From: Prorocentrum cordatum
Lineage: Eukaryota; Sar; Dinophyceae; Prorocentrales; Prorocentraceae
DNA: 64,000 nucleotides
Direction of reading: 5' to 3'
Assembly (NCBI GenBank): GCA_963575745.1
Contig: CAUYUJ010005703.1
Span: forward strand, 269,501 to 333,500
Translations under genes and position numbers: made by a program
The notes under the pieces: model-generated
Seen by the model: only the letters and a program-made list of their open reading frames with translations
Database searches by the model: none
Told to the model about the DNA's origin: nothing
Shown here: piece after piece, positions 43,526 through 53,365 of the stretch
Layout: each line of letters starts with the position of its first letter
How positions within the stretch are numbered: position 1 is the first letter of the stretch

Positions 43526-44740
43526 TCCGAAGAGACCCGAAGAAACATCCCTGAGGAGAAGTCTGAACCGCAAGCAAGGCACGATGGCGGATGGGGCGAA
43601 AGCCATAGAATAGCCAAAGAACCTCGGAGAGCAGGTACGTATGCGGATACGTTACAGCAGAGCGTGCACCATGCTATGGATACGCCAAGGCCTGCGATTG
43701 ATAGCTACGGATAGCTAACCGCAGCGCAGGGGATTGCTGGGAATAGAAAACGGTTCTCATCGATCCCATCATTTCCCTCCTCCACCTCCTCCTCCTCCTC
43801 CCTCCTCCTCCTTCTCCTCCTCGTCGTCCCGTCGTCAACGTCCTCCACATTGCGTGGCAAGGTGCTTTACACAAGGACAGGAAAGATGAAGAAGGGAGCC
43901 GATACGACCTCTCTGATTACATTCCTGTTATCGAATCGTGCTCTGGAAGGGGTCTGGGCGCCCCTGACCAGAAAGAGGAACTGGCATCGTCGATGTCATC
44001 CTCACCTTCCTCTCCCTCACACTCCTCCTCCTCTTGTCGTCCAACTCGTCCTTACTGCGTTGCAAAATATTTGACTGCAAACGTCGTGCGCACCACATCG
44101 CTGGGGCACACTGGGGGCGTGCGGAATGGCGTAATCCCATGAGATACACGTGGGCAACTTCCTGCTCAATCTTACCAACAGCGCGCTGAAACCTTTTTTC
44201 TTTAGTTTTCAGCTGGATGTGTTCAGCAATCCAGAAGGCTGGAAACACACGCGGTTGAAATCACATGCGGAACATGCGGAGGCCAGTTGCTGGATTAACG
44301 AGCGGATGGCTGAGGCACTTAGCCACACGACGGCCGAACCCTGGAAAGGCATGCGGCCACATGTTCATCCAGCTCTCGCCCAGGCTCGTCACGTCATGTC
44401 TATACAGGTTTCTGGTAAGAAGCACTCAAGACAAATGTCCCGTCTTGTTGGGCACTATATTCCCAACTTGGCAGGAACACGACGACGACGGCGACGACCA
44501 CCACGACGACGGAGGAGTAGGAAGAGGAGGAGGAGAAGGAGAAGGGAGGCGCTCTGCCGTAGCATGTTCCTATAGGTTTGCGCGCGCTCTGCCGCAGCAG
44601 GTCCCTGTAGACATCTACTATCCGATCTCTATGGTTATTCTTAGGCAGTCCCAGACGGCGCCGGCGCGAAACGTGACATTACTGGGCCCCTCCTCCCCCC
44701 CTCCCCCACTCTACGGGTAACGCCCGTGATCGCCAGGGAA
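43526..44740. other. No certain gene
   Basis: Lower-GC, unique-looking sequence with a CTCCTC tract at 43,775-43,825 and a CGACGACGG/AGGAGG tract at 44,475-44,555. A minus-strand 106-codon frame (FWIAEHIQLKTKEKRFQRAV) at 43,928-44,248 is the best-looking small ORF, but it matches nothing I know. Confidence 0.35.
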
Positions 44741-44744
44741 TAAA

Positions 44745-45095
44745 AAACGCTCCCCAACTGGAACGCAGGAGGAACAAACATGCACAAAACTGTCCTTCGC
44801 AGCCCACTTCAGGGTGCGACGTGAAGACAGCCACTGCAGCATAAACGCAGGAGGCCGATGTAGAGCAGATGATTGCGGCCAGCAGCCTGGCTGTACAGGG
44901 CGAGGCGCCTCGTGCGAATGAGGGCATGAGAAATGCATACAAAACCAGGAAGGGAAAACCAGCGCGGAAACTTTCCTCGCAGCCCATTTGAAGGCACGCT
45001 GTGGCACCAGTGCAGCAGCACACGCAGGGGGGCGAGGGAAGCGATAATTGCGGCCAGCCCAGCTGAAAGGGCGACGCGGCCCGTGCGAAAACAGC
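44745..45095. repeat. Old tandem duplication, about 170 bp, two copies
   Basis: TCGCAGCCCA.TT.A.GG, GTGC(G/A)AA.A and GCGGCCAGC(C/A)..GCTG(A/T) recur in order in 44,745-44,925 and 44,926-45,095. On the minus strand the copies read FARGASP and FARAASP. Confidence 0.7.
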
Positions 45096-45137
45096 ACGGG
45101 AGCTGGATGAGGTCCGCCGCCGACGATGCAGAGGCGG

Positions 45138-45190
45138 CAGCCTGGCGCAGCCTGGCGCAGCCTGGCGCAGCCTGGCGCAGCCTGACAGCG
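45138..45190. repeat. CAGCCTGGCG decamer, four copies
   Basis: GCAGCCTGGC repeated in perfect tandem, followed by a mutated copy. Confidence 0.95.
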
Positions 45191-46250
45191 GGCGCACGGC
45201 TAAAGCCAGCCGATGCCAGAAGGACGCGCGTGGCCGGCGGGACAACTGCGCCTCGCCTGGGTACGCCGTGCAGCGCGGCTCGGCCGCGAGCTCGCGCCGG
45301 ACCCACTCACGGGAGCCCCACGGCGGGGTGGGGCTGGGCAGGGCGTCTGCGCCCTAGCCAAGCCTCGGAGGGCGCCAGTCTCCGGGAGAGCTGCAAGCGA
45401 CGGGTGCGACCGGGCGCCCGAAGGCGAGACCAGCCCCAGAGACCCGCCGCCGAGTGGCCACGCGCAGGCACCCTGACCGCAAGGGGGACCAGTTCTCTGG
45501 CCGGGTGCCGAGCAAAGCAGAACACAATCGGCAGACGGCTGGCTGGCGCGTGACCAATCCGGGCGCCTGAGGCACCCCCAGAGCCAGGAGGATCGCGCCG
45601 AGAGACGGCGCGCCGCGCATTCTTGGAGGAGGGCGGGCTGCACCCCGAGGCGGCAGAGGAGAGCCAGCGCGAGTGAAGTTCTCCAGGGAGGGGCCTCCAG
45701 CAAGCGGGCGCAGAGTGAGCAACGTGAAGACTTGGCGTGGCAAAGAAAACGCCAGCGCTGGTCCCGGCACCTGCGCCGTGCAGACGGGGCGCAGGCGTGC
45801 ACCGCACCAGGGGAGGGTACGCCAGCCACCCCGAAATAAAGGCACAGGCCAGGGCTGGGCGCCTTCACAGCGGGCGTCCCTCAGGTCGGGTCAAGCGATC
45901 GAGCGCCGCTGGCGAAAGCCAGCCTTGCCAGCAGAAAAGCACGTGCCCCAGACGTGCGACGTCCTGATTTTTTCATCAGGCGGTTCCCCAAGTCGGGTCC
46001 CAACCCTCCAGGAACAGTTTTTCATCCTGAGTCGTTTTTGCCACTGTCCCGAGGCCCTGCGATAGCCCCCAGACGCCGAAAACGGCGAATAATCTCCCCT
46101 CGTGTTTTTTTCTCAACGCAAGCATGACTGGGCGGCCATGCCACCAGAAAGGCAGGTGCCACGACTGGAGGGCCAAGAGCGCGGCAGGCAGGTCCAAGGT
46201 CACCCCTCGGCGCGTGCGACAATGGATTTCTTGTTGCCCCTCGCTTCTGG
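45191..46250. other. No gene recognised
   Basis: GC-rich. Long open frames in several phases are expected from the composition. None shows a known motif. Confidence 0.4.
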
Positions 46251-46254
46251 GCCG

Positions 46255-46350
46255 TCTGCGACGGTCTTCGGACGGTTTTCAATTGTCTTTGGCGGTCTTT
46301 GACTGTCTTTGGCGATCTTCGGCCGTCTTCTGACGGTCTTTGGCGGCCGT
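46255..46350. repeat. GTCTTTGGCG short tandem repeats
   Basis: A 10-12 bp motif, GTCTT(T/C)GGCGG/ACT, repeated about eight times. Confidence 0.85.
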
Positions 46351-46836
46351 CGGCGCGAAAGCTGGATGGTCGCGTTCAACTCAGGGTCCATGCTCGGACA
46401 TCTAAGCTGGGCGCCCACTAGAGCAGAGGTGACCCGAGGCGTGCGAGGCGGCGCCGAGGAACTGCTGGGCCAGGGCCCCAGAAGGGCGGGTGGCCAGGTG
46501 CGGCGACGGACGTGGATCCCAGGGAGCGAATTCGAGAAACCGGTCACAAACACAATCCAGACATGCCCGCGTTGTGAAAAAATCTGGACGGGTGGTGTGT
46601 CGCCGTGTTCGGCCTCTGGGGCTCTCACCGGGCCCTGGTGCCGTCAAAAAAGACGCAGGAACAGAAACCTGCCCCAGGGAAAAATTCGGGATTTCCCAAG
46701 AGCCCGTAGTGAATAAATCAGGACATCGCATGTCTTGAAGGCAGATTCGAGAAAGCGGCCGACAGCCCACGACCTGTCCAGAGGTAGCCACCCCTAGTGC
46801 GGTGGCCACTCACAACTAGCGAGGACAAGCCGCGCA
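46351..46836. other. No gene recognised
   Basis: Unassigned GC-rich sequence. Confidence 0.4.
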
Positions 46837-47270
46837 TAGATCGGGCTTGGCCTTGCGGACCCCAGACGGATTAGAGCGGGACTTGCTAGCGCCACTGGCT
46901 CTCGAACCTGCGCTCGAGAAGTGAAGGGGGCGCAGATACTCGGGCAACGTAGTTGGGCGCGCGCGCCTCAGGGCCCAGGGCGCGTCGCCCCAATGGCCAG
47001 GCGACCTGGCGTAGCAGTCCAGCAAGTGGCCCACGACGCTTTCGCGACCCAGGGTGCCCACCCCGGGGGGGGCGCCCGCGAGTAGAGGACAGCGAAGGCA
47101 GCAAAGCAAACTCGTCTTGCCTGAGCCGGGTGGGCCTTGAACCGCAGCCCAGAGGCACGCGGCCGAGCGCCCAAGCGCCGCGGCGACCTCCTGGATAAGC
47201 TGCGGCGAAGGGAACGGCTGGCGGGAACCTGCGGCATACCGATATGGGGGCGCGTCGCCCGTCAAGCGGG
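46837..47270 (-). pseudogene. Possible P-loop NTPase fragment
   Basis: A minus-strand frame reads FPSPQLIQEVAAALGRSAA, then LWAAVQGPPGSGKTSLLCCL, with a perfect Walker A GPPGSGKT at about 47,113-47,136. VGHLLDCYARSPGHWGDAPW follows. No Walker B or other family-defining motif was found. A plausible N-terminal continuation lies in another frame at 47,290-47,515 (MAPPTLPLSIQLRIASVAYR), which would need a frameshift. The long antisense frames mean chance cannot be excluded. Confidence 0.4.
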
Positions 47271-48295
47271 CGCGAAGGCCCGCCGGGGCCACCGGGGGCG
47301 GCCGCAAGGTCGGGAAGGGCAGGAGCGACCATGCCAGGAAGCTCCCAAGGAGCCTTATTGGCAGGGGCCACTGGAGGCGGGCCTATCCAAGGGACAGGGA
47401 GGGGCCCAGCAGCCATCTGAGCGAGGGCCGACGACTCGTTCGGCGAGGCGATCCAGCACGAGCGGTAGGCGACAGAGGCGATGCGCAGCTGGATCGAGAG
47501 CGGGAGCGTGGGGGGCGCCATGAGCACCAGCAAGGGGGACACCACTAAGTAAGCCCGAAGTGGCACGGTCGTCGTGGTAAGTGTCGAATAACGAGTGGAC
47601 GCTGCGCCCAACCCTGCGGCGTTGGACAACGTAGGACGGGGCGTCGACCTTCATAGGGGCGTGGTGGTTGGGGTCGAGGCCCGGACAGACGCCGTGGTCC
47701 CATTAGAACAAGGGGCGTGCAGGGGCGCGAACAGCGTCCTCCAGCGCACGGGGGAAGGCGGCCTTGGCTTGGCTGATGCAGTCGTCGAGTGGGAATACGT
47801 AAAACATGGCGACGCGCAGGGTCCTCGACGCGATCGCGTCCGAGGCTCTACGCGACGCCAGGGAACGGTTCTGGCAGGGAGAGCTCCCAGAGCTGCCACT
47901 TCGTAGAGACGCGTCTCCGCCAGCGGCGGGCCATGCATGCAACACAATACATTGCCAATACTGCCGGGCGCGCGCTCGGCCAAGTGACCGAAGCTAGCTG
48001 CGCACACGGCCCAGCAGCTCATCACATTGCTGCTGTGCACGTAGAATTTGACCATTCAATGGTTGAAATTCGCCGGCCCAGCGGGCCAGAGGCGTGCTAA
48101 GATCTCCGGGAACTGTCAAACAATATTTTACTTCGCGCGCGCGCGTGGCGGCCCCTGGGGGTCCCCGGACGAAAAGTACCCCGACCGATCCCCGGGCGAT
48201 CCCCGGCCAGGATCCCCCAGAAAGCTCCAGGGGAGGGCCATTTTTCGACACCCCTCACGAGGATCGTGGCCTCCCAGGGGGGGGCCGCAATCGAC
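47271..48295. other. No certain gene
   Basis: Coding-looking words in both strands, for example plus-strand MATRRVLDAIASEALRDARE at 47,806, but nothing recognisable. Confidence 0.35.
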
Positions 48296-48430
48296 TACCT
48301 CCCCCTCCCGCCTCAAGAGGCCCCCAAGAGCCCCCCAAGAGGCCCCAGGGGCCCCCAAGACGCCGCCAAAGAGCCCCAAGAGGCCCCCAAGAGGCCCCCA
48401 AGAGGCCCCACAGAGCGCTCCAGGGCTGGC
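48296..48430. repeat. CCCCCAAGAGGCC short repeats
   Basis: About ten copies of a 10-12 bp CCCCAAGAGGCC-type motif. Confidence 0.85.
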
Positions 48431-49560
48431 GGAATGAGCGAAACGATTAAATAATTGAGCAGCTCTGCCAGGGCCGCACCGTAACTCTCTGAAAAGCATT
48501 GTAATGAGTAACTGTAAACTCGGGATGGCAAAACCTACGGAAACGGCTTCAAGACGAGCAATCCCGAACCGAGCGAGAATAGAATCCGTTCTCTCGCCGG
48601 GCTAGGGCCTGAAAATGGCAAGCGCCGTTCCTGAAGCGAGCTGGCGCTCATCCTCGAGGTTCTCGAGCTTGGCGCTAGGGAGAAACATAATATATATATA
48701 TATATATATATATATGTACGTATGACAAGGTACATGTGGGTTCCTTGTTTACCTACGCCGTAGCTAACGATCTGCAATGGGATCCGCATCGCGATAGTGC
48801 GAGCTAACCCACGTAGCCCACGCTGCAGGCAAACAGCCAGTTGTTGTGGTGTTATGCGGGCGCTAGTGGCATGAAGCCACACATGAACGCCTGAAGTGAA
48901 CTCGAGAAAAGATACGCCCCCCGCGGGGTCCCAGCCAGGGCCCCCGGTGGTGTTGTCACCTCCGTCGCTGTGATTACAAAGGCGTATGTAACCAAAAGCA
49001 CAACCGATGTATAACTGGACAATACCCAGTCAAAAAGCTTCACATAATGCTTCCATGTTGGGCCGTAGTCCATAATGGTGAAGCATTCCTGCGCACGCGT
49101 AGTTGATATAGTAATTTGTTCCCCAACACATTATGAATCGGAGCGTAGTGGCGTAGAGCCGTGGCGTATGCGCTGTTGCTGGTAATCAGGCGGGCGTCAC
49201 AAATTATGGAAATAGCGTTCCCGCTATTGACGGCCCCGCCTGCTAGCCAGTAGTCACGCTCTGACGCTCTGACAATGCAGTGGTACTAGCGGCATACCAT
49301 GCCGCGCCGTGGCGTAAGAGTGCGAGAGACAGAGCTGACCACACGCGAGTGAGGGCAGTTTCGCTACCAAGCAACAAACGAGGTAGACATCGTGAGATGT
49401 GGTATTGGTGGTAAAAAATAATGTGGAACGCTATCTTCCAGAAGTAAGACTCGCTTCCGATACAAAAGCGGATCGATAGCTGAGCTTACGATCCGGGCAA
49501 ATAAGGCGCCGGCCGCTTGAACAACAAACGGCGGCGCAGACGCTCGCTACGCTCGCTTAC
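48431..49560. other. Lower-GC island; TA microsatellite; no certain gene
   Basis: TA run at 48,690-48,714. A 73-codon minus-strand frame (MDYGPTWKHYVKLFDWVLSS, then a hydrophobic YTSVVLLVTYAFVITATEV) at 48,852-49,073 could be a small membrane ORF but has no support beyond openness. Confidence 0.35.
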
Positions 49561-49564
49561 ATGT

Positions 49565-50040
49565 TACCCAGCCCTCTGACCTACGGTCAGACTCAAGAGC
49601 CGTCCCAAGAGGGCCCCGAAAGGAAAAACGCAATGGTTCCCCTTGGGTGTTTCAATGTTTCTGGGGTTATCGTCTTCTCGAGCTTCCGACGCTCCAAGAC
49701 GGCCCAAGAGGCCCCCTAGACCGCCCCCAAACTGCCCAAAAGGTGCCCACGAGGGCCTCAGGACAACCCAATAGGGTTCCAAGACGGCCCAAAGAGGAGC
49801 CCCAGACGGCCAACGATCGCCCAAAGAGGGCCCCAAGAGAGGCGAAGATGCAGAACACGAACCAACAATCCAATCTTTCCGCCCCAAGAAGGCGCCCAAA
49901 GGCCCCAAAAAGCTCCCAAGCGGCCCAGAAGAGACCCCCAATGAGCCCCAAGAGGCCCACAAGAGGCCCAAAAGCGGCCCCAAAAACAGCCTCCAAGAGG
50001 CTCCGCCACGCCCCCCAGCAGCTCCCAAGACGCCAACAAT
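49565..50040. repeat. CCAAGANGGCC-type block with A-rich core
   Basis: The core at 49,622-49,680 (GGAAAAACGCAATGG, TTTCAATGTTTCTGG, GAGCTTCCGACGCTCC) is the reverse complement of the 365-bp unit core, followed by AAGAGGCCCC words. Confidence 0.85.
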
Positions 50041-50214
50041 TATTCACTGCGTGGAGCTCCCCATATGTGCATCTATTCGTATGGACCTGTCCGCCGCGAG
50101 CGTCTAGGCGCAAGAGCTTTCGAATATAGACGGGCTTCAGTTGTGGTGGTCTGGTCATGAATCTAACTGCGAATGAATTGGAGTGTGAATGAGCCTCAGT
50201 AGTACGAGCGCGTC
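50041..50214. other. No feature seen
   Basis: Short unique stretch. Confidence 0.4.
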
Positions 50215-50335
50215 TCTGCGCATGAGCCTGGGGCCTCCTGGGGCCTCCTGAAACCTACTGGGGCTTCCTGGGGCCTCCAGGAGCCTCTTGGGGCCTCCTG
50301 GGGCCTCCTGGGTCCTCCCAGGGAGGCTTCGTGCC
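50215..50335. repeat. GGCCTCCTGG short tandem repeats
   Basis: CTGGGGCCTCCTG words every 10-13 bp. The same family is at 51,520-51,770. Confidence 0.88.
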
Positions 50336-50344
50336 CTTGGAGAG

Positions 50345-50515
50345 TGACCGACGTACGTAAAACATTACGGATTGGAGCCACGGGAGAAGGGCAATATATA
50401 GGAACACACGTAAAGCACCAAGGACTCGTGCCCCAGGAGAGGCCCAACATCTAGGAACATAAGTAAAACAGTTAGGATTGTTTTCACAGGAGAAAGACAG
50501 TCTATATAAACATCG
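50345..50515. repeat. 53-bp tandem repeats
   Basis: TAGGAACA(C/T)A.GTAAA and AGGAGA.GGCC recur at about 50,398, 50,452 and 50,505. One more unit is at 51,475-51,525 beyond the GAT microsatellite. Confidence 0.82.
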
Positions 50516-50694
50516 GAGGTGAGGGGGTGAGATCGAAGTGGGACGGAGAGCCCCCCTACCGGGAAATCGATTTCGGTTTCGTGTTCGTGCGTGCCGTGCG
50601 GGCGAGGCGAAGCTGCGTGGGCGGGCGAGAGGAAAGTCTCCTGTGGCTGAGGCGCGGCCGGACCAAATGATTCTCCGCCGGGCTGCCGGTGGCG
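50516..50694. other. No gene recognised
   Basis: Contains the first of two copies of TGTGGCTGAGGCGCGGCCGG (50,641 and 50,741). Confidence 0.5.
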
Positions 50695-51070
<376 letters not shown>

Positions 51071-51074
51071 GTCG

Positions 51075-51387
51075 ATTGTGAGATCGATTGTGACATCGAT
51101 AGTGAGACCGAATGTGAGATCGATTGTGAGATCGATAGTGAGATCGATTGTGAGATCGATCGTCAGATCGATTGTGAGATAATGATGGTGATGATGGTGA
51201 TGATCGATTGTGAGATCGATCGTGAGATCGACAGTGAGGCCGAATGTGAGACCGAATGTGAGATCGATTGTGAGATCGATTGTGAGATCGATAGTGAGAT
51301 CGATAGCTAAATCGATAGTGATATCGATAGTGAGATCGAATGAGAGATCGATTGTGAGATCGATAGCGAGATCGATTGAGTGATAGG
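51075..51387. repeat. 12-bp GATCGATTGTGA tandem repeats
   Basis: GATCGAT(T/A)GTGA repeated about 25 times with drift, abutting the GAT microsatellite. Confidence 0.95.
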
Positions 51388-51450
51388 TTGGTTCCCCCTC
51401 CCCCCTCACCTCCTTATCACCCGCAGGGTGGTCGTATAGGTACGTATAAC
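51388..51450. repeat. Dispersed repeat family 2, copy 2
   Basis: TTGGTTCCCC, then CCTTATCACCCGCAGGGTGG and TCGTATAGGTACGTATA. Matches 27,716-27,800. Confidence 0.8.
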
Positions 51451-51519
51451 GTCAAAGCTTCATTCTCCAGGTGAGGCCCAATCTATAGGAGCATACGTAA
51501 AACACATGGGATTGGAGCC

Positions 51520-51775
51520 ACTCCTGTTGCCTTCTGAGGCCTCCTGTTCCTGGGACCTCTCGGGGCCTCCTGTTGCCTTCCGAAGTCTCCTGGCGCTTCC
51601 TGTGGCCTCCTGTGGCTTCCTGAGGCTTCCTGGAGCTTCCTGGGGCCTCCTGGAGCCTCTTGGGACATCTTGTGGCCTCTTGAGTGTTTCTGTGGCCTCC
51701 TGATGCCTCCTGGGACCTCATGTGGTCCCCAGGGGCCTCCTGGAGCCTGTTGGAGCATCCTGTGGCATCCTGACG
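51520..51775. repeat. GGCCTCCTG short tandem repeats
   Basis: CCTCCTG(T/G)(G/T)GCCTCCTG words throughout. Partner block at 50,215-50,335. Confidence 0.88.
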
Positions 51776-51799
51776 AGAACCTGTGCCCACGAGTCTGGC

Positions 51800-52497
51800 T
51801 GCCAAAACAAGCAAACCGAACGAGACATCCTCAAAATCTGGCCCACCTGGGGGGTGAAAATGAGCGCCTCGCTCGAGGCATCCTCCAAATCTGCTCCGAA
51901 AACGAAGGATGCTGGGACAGAAAACAAGCAAACCGCTTGAGACATCCCCACAAAACCGCCGCGAACGGGACCGTGTCATACCCCTCGGCGGCCCCCCTTA
52001 GGGGCGTGAAAATGGGCGCCTCGCTCGAGACATCCTCCAAATCTGCTCCGAAAACGAAGGATGTTGGGACAGAAAACATGCAAACCGCTGGAGACATCTC
52101 CACAAAACGGCCGCGAACAGGACCGTGTCATACCCCTCGGCGGCTCCCCTTGGGGGCGTGAAAATGGGCGGCTCGCTCGAGACATCCTCCAAATCTGCTC
52201 CGAAAGCGAAGGATGTTGGGACAGACAACAAGTAAACCGCCTGAGACATCTCCACAAAACGGCCACGAACGGGACCGTGTCATACCCCTCGGCGGCTCCC
52301 CTTAGGGGCGTGAAAATGAGCGCCTCGCTCAAGACATCCTCCAAATCTGCTCCGAAACCGAAGCATGTTGGGACAGAAAACATGCAAACCGCTGGAGACA
52401 TCCCCACAAAACGGCCGCGAACGGGACCGTGTCATACCCCTCGGCGGCTCCCCTTAGGGGTGCTGAAACCAGCGCCCAGCCTGAGACATCCTCACGA
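51800..52497. repeat. 152-bp satellite, four-plus copies
   Basis: TGAAAATG(A/G)GCG(C/G)CTCGCTC starts at 51,854, 52,007, 52,159 and 52,311, and a variant at 52,462 (period 151-153). Each unit contains GAGACATCCTCCAAATCTGC, AA(A/C)CATGCAAACCGC and GGACCGTGTCATACCCCTCG. Related to 26.4-26.8 kb. Confidence 0.95.
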
Positions 52498-52570
52498 TGA
52501 GTAGGAGTAGGTCTGAGTATGAGTAAGTCTGTGTATGAGTAAGTCTGTGTATGAGTAAATCTGGGTATGA
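52498..52570. repeat. 18-bp tandem repeats (GTATGAGTAAGTCTGT)
   Basis: Four units of TGAGTAAGTCTGTGTA with drift. Confidence 0.9.
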
Positions 52571-52946
52571 GGAGGAGGAGGAGAAAAAGAAGAGGAAGAG
52601 GAATAAGGAGTAGGAGGCGTCCAAGTAACAACAAGAACCCCATCTTAGGATATGGGGAATAATCACGCATGAAGCCCCAGAAGCCCTCGACGCATCAACC
52701 GTGGACTCCATGCTTGTTCTGGGGGTCGGCGGAATGGCGTAAGCCTCTTGAATAAAGGAGGGACGACGACGACGACGACGACGACGAAAACGGCGTGAAC
52801 GGCGAAAGAGGGGGAGGAGGGGAAGGAGAGGAGGGGAAGGAGAGGAGGGAGGGGGAGGGGGAGGAGGGAGAGCAAAGGGAGGAGGGGGAGGAGGGGGAGA
52901 GGGTGGAGGAGGGGGAAGGGAAACAGGAGGACAACGACAACAACAG
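52571..52946. repeat. Purine tracts (GACGAC, GGGGAGGAGG)
   Basis: CGACGACGACG at 52,765-52,790, then GGA/GGGGA repeats to about 52,930. No gene seen. Confidence 0.8.
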
Positions 52947-53063
52947 CGAACTCTTTGCAAGATCGCCCCAGACTCGCCTGACTTGCACGACATCCTCTGG
53001 CTTCCTGCCAGGCAGCGGAGGCCAGGGAGGCTTCTTGGACTTCACCCAGAAGATGTCGACGTC
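52947..53063 (-). other. Exon-like segment of unknown function
   Basis: A minus-strand segment after GGGAGCAG reads DVDIFWVKSKKPPWPPLPGR, then KPEDVVQVRRVWGDLAK. It is non-repetitive, protein-like, and bounded by purine/pyrimidine repeats as cyclophilin exons 4 and 5 are. It does not complete any domain I can name (a faint likeness to a WVK....W PWWP-type start is not enough). Confidence 0.3.
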
Positions 53064-53365
53064 CTGCTCCCTCCTCCCTCCTTCCTCCTCCATCCTCCTC
53101 GTTCATCCATCATCATCCCTCTCCCTCTTAGTTGTTTGGTCAAACGCTAGGCTCTCCCTGACCCCAGGAATGCGGGGGCCCGTCTTCCCCTGTCCTTGCT
53201 CCTGCCTCTGCCTGCTCTCTCCCGCTTCCCCCTCTGGGGCTCTAGCCTTTCTGGGCCAAGCTGGGGGCCGGCCTCAGGTGGCCCAGGCCAGGGCGTTCCG
53301 GAGGCCCACTCCGGGAGCCCGAAAGATCCCGGGGTGACCCGGGAGCGCCCGAGCGCGGCCGCGCC
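53064..53365. other. Region upstream of the membrane-protein ORF
   Basis: CTCC-rich to 53,130, then GC-rich. No promoter element recognised and no spliced-leader relic seen. Confidence 0.4.
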
